From: CAZAQS01 sp046485135 | GTDB lineage: Bacteria > Chloroflexota > Anaerolineae > Anaerolineales > UBA4823 | Length of the DNA: 10,113 nt | Direction: 5' to 3' | NCBI GenBank assembly: GCA_046485135.1 | Contig: JAWOHN010000223.1 | Location: forward strand, 1 to 10,113 | The notes under the pieces: generated by a model | Told to the model about the DNA's origin: nothing | The model's input: only the letters and a program-made list of their open reading frames with translations | Database searches by the model: none | Shown: positions 5,255 through 10,113 of the stretch, piece by piece | Layout of the letters: each line of letters begins with the position of its first letter | How positions within the stretch are numbered: position 1 is the first letter of the stretch | Position numbers and translations under genes: made by a program

Positions 5255-7123
5255 ATGAACTGGCAAATCTTCAACCCACCTCAACCCGTCGCAGATATTC
5301 TGGCTGCATCCCCCAGGGTCTATCTGGCCGGAGATACCCAAACCCTGGCGCATCTGGCGACCGGCAACAACGGCGACAGCCAATATGAAGTTGTGTATGA
5401 TATCCCAGGAAAGGGGCGTGTGTTGGATGCCGTGATCGCCAAGGTCAAGAACGGCCTGGCGGTCAATTTTGATGACCCCTATATGCGCCGCCGTGATCCG
5501 GATTGCCTGCTGATCGGCGACGAGCTGCCCAGCGATAAAGAGCGCTTCCATGATAGATACAGCTACCCCTTCACCGACATGCGTCAGCAGACCTTTGACT
5601 GGCTCAAGTCGCAAGAGCTGGTGGTGTTTGCCTTCCAGGCCGGGCGCACCGATATCGGGCTAGACTCGATTGTGGTTGCTCCGGCTAATGCTGGTTTCTT
5701 TGCCCTCGGCCTGGCCATGCTGCAAGGCATCCTTCCCCTGGATAAAATCCCTCAGAATTTCAAACCTAACTCTGCCATTTTCATCGCCCCAATCTTCCGC
5801 CATACCCATTTCGAAGGACGCCAGGTGGTGGTGCACAATCGCCAGCCAGATCTGTACGAGATGTATTCCTTCAACCTTTACCCGGGACCGAGCGCCAAGA
5901 AAGGCGTCTATGGCATGCTCATCGAGAAAGGCGAGCAAGAGAACTGGGTCACCACGCATTGTTCCACAGTCCAGGTGGTCACGCCCTACGATAATATGGT
6001 CACCCTGATGCATGAAGGCGCCAGCGGCGGCGGCAAGAGCGAAATGCTCGAACAAGCCCACCGTGAACAGGATGGCCGCCTGCTGTTGGGCGAAAACCTG
6101 GTCACTGGCGAGGTGCGTCACCTGACTATCCCGCGCAGCTGCGATCTTTACCCGGTCAGCGATGATATGGCGCTGTGCCATCCCAGCATCCAGCAAGGCA
6201 ACGGTAAGCTCAGCGTGATGGACGCCGAGAATGCCTGGTTCGTGCGCGTCAACCACATCACCAGCTACGGCGCGGACCCCTACCTGGAAAAGCTGACCAC
6301 CCAGCCAGCCGAACCCTTGCTCTTCCTTAATATAGATGCAGTACCTACCAGCCGGGCGCTGATCTGGGAACATATCGAAGACGCCCCCAACAAACCCTGT
6401 CCCAACCCGCGCGTGATCGTGCCTCGCCGCATCATCCCCAACAATATTCCGGGCCCGGTCAATGTAGACGTGCGCAGCTTTGGTGTGCGCACCCCGCCCT
6501 GCACCCGCGAGCAGCCCACTTACGGCATCCTGGGCCTCTTCCACATTGTCCCGCCTGCCCTAGCCTGGCTGTGGCGCCTGGTTTCACCGCGCGGCTTTAA
6601 CAACCCCAGCATCATCGATACCGAAGGTCTCGCCAGTGAAGGCGTCGGATCCTACTGGCCCTTTTCCACCGGCCGGCGGGTGACCCAGGCCAACCTGCTG
6701 CTCGACCAGTTCGCCACGCATACTCGCACGCGCAACATCTTGACCCCCAACCAGCATATCGGCGCCTGGCGGGTGGGCTTTATGGCGCAGTGGATCGCCC
6801 GTGAATACCTGGCCCGGCGTGGCAGCGCCCGTTTCAAACCCGACCAGCTGCGCCCCAGCCGCTGCCCATTATTGGGCTACACCCTCTTCCAGCTGCATGT
6901 GGAGGGCAGCCTGATCGCTCGCTGGTTCCTGCAGGTCAACACGCAGCCCGAAGTCGGCGACGAAGCCTACGACCAGGGCGCTGAGATGCTCTACGTTTTC
7001 TTCCGCCAGCAGCTCAAGCTCTACCTGGAACCCGACCTGCATCCCCTGGGCCGCCAGATCATCGATTGCTGCCTGGATGGCGGCAGTATTGAAGATTATG
7101 AAGCTTTGATCCCGGAAGTTTAA
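5255..7123 (+). CDS. DUF4914 family protein with a P-loop
   Basis: A 622-residue cytoplasmic protein with no signal peptide or membrane segment. The start is ATG 5255, preceded by GGAGG (5245-5249) with 5 nt spacing; an upstream TTG at 5207 lies in the terminator T-run and is rejected. Text such as EVVYDIPGKGRVLDAV, DPYMRRRDPDCLLIGD and VAPANAGFFALGLAMLQGI matches the DUF4914 family as I remember it. A Walker A motif, GASGGGKS (residues 255-262), follows a conserved HE and is followed by EML, reminiscent of PEP carboxykinase/HPr kinase-type P-loops. It therefore probably binds ATP or GTP; the reaction is unknown. The middle is rich in conserved-looking Asp, Arg and Pro (for example PRRIIPNNIPGPVNVDVRSF). 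It is likely regulated by the leader at 5070-5208 and has no cotranscribed neighbour. Confidence 0.78.
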   Translation: MNWQIFNPPQPVADILAASPRVYLAGDTQTLAHLATGNNGDSQYEVVYDIPGKGRVLDAVIAKVKNGLAVNFDDPYMRRRDPDCLLIGDELPSDKERFHDRYSYPFTDMRQQTFDWLKSQELVVFAFQAGRTDIGLDSIVVAPANAGFFALGLAMLQGILPLDKIPQNFKPNSAIFIAPIFRHTHFEGRQVVVHNRQPDLYEMYSFNLYPGPSAKKGVYGMLIEKGEQENWVTTHCSTVQVVTPYDNMVTLMHEGASGGGKSEMLEQAHREQDGRLLLGENLVTGEVRHLTIPRSCDLYPVSDDMALCHPSIQQGNGKLSVMDAENAWFVRVNHITSYGADPYLEKLTTQPAEPLLFLNIDAVPTSRALIWEHIEDAPNKPCPNPRVIVPRRIIPNNIPGPVNVDVRSFGVRTPPCTREQPTYGILGLFHIVPPALAWLWRLVSPRGFNNPSIIDTEGLASEGVGSYWPFSTGRRVTQANLLLDQFATHTRTRNILTPNQHIGAWRVGFMAQWIAREYLARRGSARFKPDQLRPSRCPLLGYTLFQLHVEGSLIARWFLQVNTQPEVGDEAYDQGAEMLYVFFRQQLKLYLEPDLHPLGRQIIDCCLDGGSIEDYEALIPEV

Positions 7124-7133
7124 ATTACTTGAT

Positions 7134-7215
7134 CTCTCGCAGAGCTCGCAAAGCTCGAAGAGAGCGCTGTCATTGCGAACGTTCTTTGTGAAGCAATCTG
7201 ATCTCTCGCAAAGCC
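7134..7215 (+). repeat. Intergenic repeat, copy 1 (TGTCATTGCGA...GAAGCAATCT type)
   Basis: The 51-bp core 7165-7215 matches 8716-8766 at 50 of 51 bases in the same orientation. The core contains ATTGC...GCAAT inverted arms. Just before it is an imperfect hairpin: CTCTC (7134-7138) and GAGCT (7142-7146) pair with AGCTC (7152-7156) and GAGAG (7160-7164). Elements of this kind are scattered through many bacterial genomes, including Chloroflexota. It follows the DUF4914 stop and may act as its 3' end structure. Confidence 0.8.
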
Positions 7216-7223
7216 GCAAAGCC

Positions 7224-7287
7224 TTTAGCCACGAAGGCACACGAAGGTTCACAAAGGTTTTTTTAGCCACGAATTGACACGAATTGG
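7224..7287 (+). repeat. Short direct repeats of TTTAGCCACGAA type
   Basis: TTTAGCCACGAA occurs at 7224-7235 and 7262-7273, 38 bp apart. Each is followed by a further CACGAA step (CACACGAAGG and GACACGAATT). This is a known style of intergenic low-complexity repeat adjoining the REP-like element. No coding signal is seen. Confidence 0.6.
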
Positions 7288-7298
7288 TGTAAATTGTA

Positions 7299-7386
7299 GG
7301 TGCAGGTCCTCACGCAGACTCGGTGCGAATAGACCATATCCATGCAAATGAGCACCTGGTGGCTCAGAATTCGGTAGACCTGCACC
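7299..7386. repeat. Ten-bp inverted repeat between convergent genes
   Basis: GGTGCAGGTC (7299-7308) is the exact reverse complement of GACCTGCACC (7377-7386), separated by 68 bp. It lies just beyond the stop of the minus-strand gene and has no T-run, so a simple terminator is unlikely. Confidence 0.5.
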
Positions 7387-7400
7387 ACGGAAGAATTAGA

Positions 7401-7922
7401 TTAAATCCCAAATCGCCAGAGCGTCGCACCATGCGGCTCAGCTGTGGCATTCCCGATGGCGGTGTGGAATGTGAAGCGATACAGGCGCCACGGTGGCGGG
7501 CCAGCGCTTGGGGCGCTGAAAGGACCCGTGAAGGCCTCGCCCTCGACCTGAACCGGCCAGCCAGTCTCCCGGCAGCTTGCAGCAACTCGTTCCAGGGTCG
7601 CTGCATCGCTTACTCTGACCGCCTGCCCCTCGAAAACGATATCGATGGTCGCCAGACCGGCGGAGATCGTGCAGGCCGGATTCGCAGCCAGGTTGCGTGA
7701 CTTGAGCGTCCCCGGACCACTCGTGAAATAGATATAGCCGTCAAGCCAGATGGCGCCAATCCCGGCGGCGTGGGGCCGTCCATCCGGCCGCGTCGTGCCC
7801 AGGAAGGCAGGTCTGCCGAAGAAGATGCCGGCCTCCAAGATGTCAAGGGGTCTGCTCCATGGCAGTGGAGCGTTGCCGTATATGTCGAGATTCCTGGTCT
7901 CAATCGGTGTTCGATTAGCCAT
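7401..7922 (-). CDS. Pyridoxamine 5'-phosphate oxidase-like flavin/F420 split-barrel protein
   Basis: A 173-residue protein of the pyridoxamine-phosphate-oxidase-like split beta-barrel superfamily, whose members bind FMN or F420 and reduce or oxidise small molecules. The family signature is FLGTTRPDGRPHAAGIGAIWLDG (in two halves, about residues 40-62), then IYFTSGPGTLKSRNLAANP, where the S/T, K and R residues usually contact the cofactor phosphate, then CTISAGLATIDIVFEGQAVRV. The C-terminus has the W(R)LYRF barrel strand. The ATG at 7922 is preceded by GGAGG (minus strand, 7933-7929) with 6 nt spacing. It lies downstream of the isochorismatase-like gene on the same strand, with a 193-bp gap. 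Cofactor and substrate are not determinable; F420 is plausible but unproven. Confidence 0.85.
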   Translation of the reverse strand: MANRTPIETRNLDIYGNAPLPWSRPLDILEAGIFFGRPAFLGTTRPDGRPHAAGIGAIWLDGYIYFTSGPGTLKSRNLAANPACTISAGLATIDIVFEGQAVRVSDAATLERVAASCRETGWPVQVEGEAFTGPFSAPSAGPPPWRLYRFTFHTAIGNATAEPHGATLWRFGI

Positions 7923-7925
7923 GGA

Positions 7926-7975
7926 TTGCCTCCGCCAAATCTGTAAATAAAAGGATGCGTTACATTTGCTCGCTG
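7926..7975 (-). repeat. Duplicated 5' leader, copy A (contains the ribosome site of the split-barrel gene)
   Basis: This 50-bp stretch matches 8063-8112 in direct orientation with about eight mismatches and no gap. It includes the GGAGG ribosome binding site of the gene starting at 7922. Confidence 0.7.
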
Positions 7976-8012
7976 TCAGTCGATGCTTACTGTAAAAAAA
8001 ACTTCAGTTTGT

Positions 8013-8060
8013 TCATGCGAGCTGATGATGTGCGATTCTCCGCAACGAGCTACACACCAT
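8013..8060 (-). other. Mini-ORF (15 codons) behind the duplicated ribosome site
   Basis: Behind copy B of the repeat, GGAGG (8070-8066, minus strand) is followed after 5 nt by ATG at 8060. The frame runs 15 codons (MVCSSLRRIAHHQLA) to TGA at 8013. It could be a relic of a duplicated gene start or a small leader ORF upstream of the split-barrel gene. Translation is unproven. Confidence 0.25.
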
Positions 8061-8062
8061 AT

Positions 8063-8112
8063 TTGCCTCCGGCAAATCCTTAAACTAAAGTTTGCGTTAC
8101 ATTTACTCGCTG
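8063..8112 (-). repeat. Duplicated 5' leader, copy B
   Basis: Second copy of the 50-bp sequence at 7926-7975. It begins 3 bp after the stop of the isochorismatase-like gene and keeps an intact GGAGG, which now precedes only a 15-codon ORF. Confidence 0.7.
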
Positions 8113-8115
8113 AGC

Positions 8116-8676
8116 CTACGAAGGCTCAAACTCAATCTCCTCTACTATTAATATGCTTGCACCCTGCTCCTCCATGTTTTGGTTCAGGGATGCGATCAAC
8201 TCTGCGGCTTTCTCGCTATAGGTACTGTGCGCATCGGCGGCCAGGGTCACCCGGTAACCCAGCGATATGGCGCTCTCGGAGGTGACCATCACACAGCCAT
8301 TCGTGACCAGACCGGTGATCACCAGCCTGCCAACCTGGCGCGCATTCAATTCATCCAAAAGCTCAGTCTCCTGGAAGGCGTCACCGTGGATTTTATGGAT
8401 CCGCAGGTTGCCAGGCTCTGGTTGCATGGCCGGGTGCAGCTGCCAGCCGGGCTCGCTGCGCCCCAGGTCGCCTTTTCCAGAATGCTGGATATACACCACC
8501 GTTACCTGCGCCTGGTGCGCCTTATTTACCAATTGGTTGATATTTTTCAGAAGAGCATCCGCCTGGTAGATCGGAAGTCGCTTTTCAAATAGAGCCTGCT
8601 GCACATCAATCACCAGCAAAGCCGCTTGCTGGTATGTATCCGGGATCACGGCTTTTAGGGTTCTTTTTCTTCTCAT
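8116..8676 (-). CDS. Cysteine hydrolase, isochorismatase/nicotinamidase family
   Basis: A 186-residue alpha/beta hydrolase of the isochorismatase-like family, whose members hydrolyse amides or vinyl ethers (nicotinamidase, N-carbamoylsarcosine amidase, isochorismatase). The catalytic triad is visible: D24 in LLVIDVQQALF, K95 in NLRIHKIHGDAF and C128 in ITGLVTNGCV, with the family's cis-peptide-type turn before the cysteine. YRVTLAADAHST follows, as usual. The start is ATG 8676, with AAGGAA a few bases upstream; a start at 8724 would begin inside the intergenic repeat and adds 16 unrelated residues. The substrate cannot be told. It is followed on the same strand by the split-barrel protein, which may share its pathway. 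Confidence 0.9.
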   Translation of the reverse strand: MRRKRTLKAVIPDTYQQAALLVIDVQQALFEKRLPIYQADALLKNINQLVNKAHQAQVTVVYIQHSGKGDLGRSEPGWQLHPAMQPEPGNLRIHKIHGDAFQETELLDELNARQVGRLVITGLVTNGCVMVTSESAISLGYRVTLAADAHSTYSEKAAELIASLNQNMEEQGASILIVEEIEFEPS

Positions 8677-8701
8677 TTTGTTTCCTTTTTGATCCTTCGC
8701 A

Positions 8702-8766
8702 GATCTCGGAGAGATCGCTGTCATTGCGACCGTTCTTTGTGAAGCAATCTGATCTCTCGCAAAGCC
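8702..8766 (+). repeat. Intergenic repeat, copy 2 (TGTCATTGCGA...GAAGCAATCT type)
   Basis: The core 8716-8766 is 50/51 identical to 7165-7215. The preceding hairpin differs in sequence from copy 1 but still pairs: GATCTC (8702-8707) with GAGATC (8711-8716) around GGA. Confidence 0.8.
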
Positions 8767-8918
8767 TCAGGGAGCGCAGAGTTTTCTTAAATCCGACGCA
8801 TAGATCATTTCGCATGGCGCAAGTTATGCGATTTGCTTATGCTAAACTCCTGTTGGTCGAGCAACGATAAATTGAAGAAGTATAAGTTGTTCTTCAGAAT
8901 AGCTCTAATGTGGGATTG

Positions 8919-8952
8919 TTGAACCTCACAAGCTTCATTTATATTATATAAT
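8919..8952 (+). promoter_or_regulatory. Candidate promoter of the lipoprotein gene
   Basis: TTGAAC (8919-8924), a 17-bp spacer, then TATTAT (8942-8947). A perfect TATAAT also lies at 8947-8952 but with a 22-bp spacer. The region is strongly A/T-rich and lies 76 bp before the GTG start. Confidence 0.45.
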
Positions 8953-9027
8953 ATCGCTCTTGTTTGCTCGCGGTGAATTTTCCTTGGATTACAAGAAATA
9001 CGAATTGCCGTGATCAGGAGATGATTT

Positions 9028-9540
9028 GTGAATGCAAACCTTGCAAGTCCATTTGATAACCTTTCAAATAACAGATTTTCCTGGCTTTCCCTGCAGGGTG
9101 GTTTGGCCAGTGTCCTCATGTTAATATTCCTGGCAGCCTGTAACCCATCCCTAACCCCTGACCCCACCTTTCCGATATCAGACGCGCCTATCGAGATCAT
9201 CCCTGTCACGCCAGGTAAACTGGCAGACCCGGCTTCCCTTCCCTATGACAAACCGGTCAACTGTCCTGGTCTGGACAGCCTGCTCTACCAGTTGACTCAA
9301 TCAGCCGATCCATTCTCCGCTGCGCAGCAAAGTGGTTTGCGTATCAACAACGGAAAAGTGCAGGTCTTGTTTGATCTCGCCAGCGCCGATAGCACATTTT
9401 TGTCCGAATACGGAGTCGAGATCGGTTCTCAATCTGGTAACCAGGTGCAAGGCTTTGTTCCGCTGGATCGTCTATGCGAGCTGGCAAACCTGGATCAAGT
9501 ATTGGCCATCCGTCCTCCTGCGATGGCAATCTTTCCATGA
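9028..9540 (+). CDS. Secreted lipoprotein with an S8-peptidase-associated N-terminal-type domain
   Basis: A 170-residue lipoprotein. The GTG start at 9028 has AGGAG (9016-9020) 7 nt upstream. A hydrophobic stretch (about 26-37) ends in the lipobox LAAC, with C38 the lipidated residue, followed by a Pro/Thr-rich linker. Residues about 110-164 (KVQVLFDLAS, then EYGVEIGS, VQGFVPLDRLCELANLDQV, AIRPP) match the pattern VQV...L...G.EV...VQ..VP...L..LA.L..V..IR.P. I know this pattern from the region before the catalytic domain of some large Chloroflexota S8-type secreted peptidases. Here the protein stops right after it, so no catalytic domain is present. The next gene encodes a related domain. Function is unknown; a binding or inhibitory partner of the neighbour is conceivable. 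Confidence 0.72.
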   Translation: MNANLASPFDNLSNNRFSWLSLQGGLASVLMLIFLAACNPSLTPDPTFPISDAPIEIIPVTPGKLADPASLPYDKPVNCPGLDSLLYQLTQSADPFSAAQQSGLRINNGKVQVLFDLASADSTFLSEYGVEIGSQSGNQVQGFVPLDRLCELANLDQVLAIRPPAMAIFP

Positions 9541-9629
9541 TCTCTACCTTTATCCGATTATTTTCCGTTCTGGCTGGTGATTTTTTCTGGCCGAACTCAA
9601 GCAAGAGTTCCGCACCAGGCGCAGCTGGA

Positions 9630-9635
9630 TATAAT
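9630..9635 (+). promoter_or_regulatory. Possible -10 box upstream of the last gene
   Basis: A perfect TATAAT, 29 bp before the ATG at 9665. No good -35 is found at 16-18 bp, so the following gene may also be read from the lipoprotein promoter. The gap between the two genes is 124 bp. Confidence 0.35.
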
Positions 9636-9664
9636 ATCTCAATCCCTCTTTAGAAGGTAAAACC

Positions 9665-10113
9665 ATGAAACTTATTCGTATGGTTCGCATCAATCGCCCC
9701 ATTCTCAATATCAGCATGATCTTCCTGCTGCTCTTTCCACTCTTCAGCTTTGAGATGAGCCTGGCTGCTGATAATCCTGACGGACAGCTGCCATTCGAGG
9801 TCATCAAGCTGCCGCCCGAAGCGCTGAGCCAGGCAGCTATTCCCGCCCCAGAAATCATTGCCAAACCAAGCCATCCCAGGTTGGACTCCAGCCTGCAAGC
9901 CATCGTGAACGCGCCAGATGAAATTGCGCAAAAATCACTCGTGGAAAGCTATGCCATGCGCATATCTGACCAGCGCATACAAGTCCAGATTCGTATTCAG
10001 TCGGGAAGCCTGCCGCGCGTAACGAAGGCGCTCAGCCAGTCCGGCGCTGAAGTGACCAAGACCAGCCCGGATGAAGACCTGCTCCAGGTCTGGTTACCGA
10101 TCCCAGCCATCGA
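9665..10113 (+). CDS. Secreted protein, N-terminal part (runs off the window), related to the preceding lipoprotein
   Basis: An open frame of 149 complete codons with no stop before the window edge. The ATG at 9665 follows AAGGTAAAACC. The N-terminus, MKLIRMVRINRPILN, leads into a hydrophobic core (IFLLLFPLFSF) ending at about SLAA-D, a normal signal peptidase I site, so it is exported but not lipidated. Residues about 104-149 (RIQVQIRIQS, ALSQSGAEVTK, LLQVWLPIPAI) share the pattern of the lipoprotein's C-terminal region, so the two genes may be related by duplication. By analogy with Chloroflexota proteins that begin this way, a large secreted S8-type peptidase or adhesin-like protein could follow. 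That part is outside the window and is inference. Confidence 0.7.
   Translation, partial: MKLIRMVRINRPILNISMIFLLLFPLFSFEMSLAADNPDGQLPFEVIKLPPEALSQAAIPAPEIIAKPSHPRLDSSLQAIVNAPDEIAQKSLVESYAMRISDQRIQVQIRIQSGSLPRVTKALSQSGAEVTKTSPDEDLLQVWLPIPAI

Larger units (their letters stand above)
8677..9027. other. 351-bp intergenic region with repeat, small dyads and a plus-strand promoter
   Basis: It holds repeat copy 2 (8702-8766), which forms the 5' untranslated side of the minus-strand hydrolase gene, and the promoter of the lipoprotein gene near 8919-8952. It also has a weak dyad, TGAAGAA (8873-8879) with TTCTTCA (8890-8896). No credible gene is visible in it. Confidence 0.6.

Noticed and set aside
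5660..6544. Long minus-strand open frame (294 codons) antisense to the DUF4914 gene
   Set aside because: Its composition is what the biased codons of the plus-strand gene give when read backwards; no motif or start signal is seen. The same holds for the 261-codon frame at 4121-4906.
7323..7700. Plus-strand open frame opposite the split-barrel gene
   Set aside because: Most of it is antisense to a clear family member and it has no recognisable domain.
7165..8766. Insertion sequence or composite transposon bounded by the 51-bp repeats
   Set aside because: There is no transposase, no target-site duplication was found, and the repeats are of a common dispersed intergenic type.
8606..8815. Small minus-strand protein containing RSDCFTKNGRNDS
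   Set aside because: This is the intergenic repeat in translation; a similar string appears from the other copy near 7200. The true start of the hydrolase is at 8676 in another frame.

Overview
The window looks like a chromosomal segment of an anaerobic Chloroflexota (Anaerolineae-like) bacterium. This is inference from several traits: a 15-haem c-type cytochrome operon, the perfect AAACCCTAAAGGTTT-type bidirectional terminator, scattered TGTCATTGCGA...GAAGCAATCT intergenic repeats, a DUF4914 protein, and secreted proteins with an S8-peptidase-associated N-terminal domain. No rRNA, tRNA, transposase or CRISPR array is visible.

Layout. At the left edge is the TipAS ligand-binding domain of a probable MerR/TipA-type regulator, whose frame is open to the edge. 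A perfect 15-bp-stem terminator separates it from a convergent minus-strand operon (3990 down to 496). That operon encodes, in transcription order, a 2x[4Fe-4S] ferredoxin, an FAD/NAD(P) oxidoreductase, a five-helix membrane protein with a di-haem b histidine pattern, and a membrane-anchored 15-haem cytochrome c. The genes overlap or abut, so they read as one electron-transfer unit carrying electrons between cytoplasmic NAD(P)H/ferredoxin and the outside of the membrane.

Divergent from it is a class I SAM-dependent methyltransferase that probably starts at a TTG. The 357-bp gap that follows is dense with non-coding signal. It holds a five-unit 18-bp tandem array, a near-consensus promoter (TTGACA-17-TATATT), a possible leaderless 26-codon leader ORF inside a rod-like RNA fold, and a strong intrinsic terminator. 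Nine bases of the leader can pair with the terminator loop and part of its stem. Immediately after comes a 622-residue DUF4914-type protein with a clear Walker A motif. The arrangement resembles a transcription attenuator controlling that gene.

From 7124 to about 8770, near-identical 51-bp direct repeats bracket two minus-strand genes: a cysteine hydrolase (isochorismatase family) and a pyridoxamine-5'-phosphate-oxidase-like flavin/F420 split-barrel protein. A separate ~50-bp sequence carrying a ribosome binding site is duplicated between these two genes. The right end has a promoter-preceded lipoprotein gene and the start of a second secreted protein. They share a C-terminal motif region and may be paralogous; the second runs off the window.
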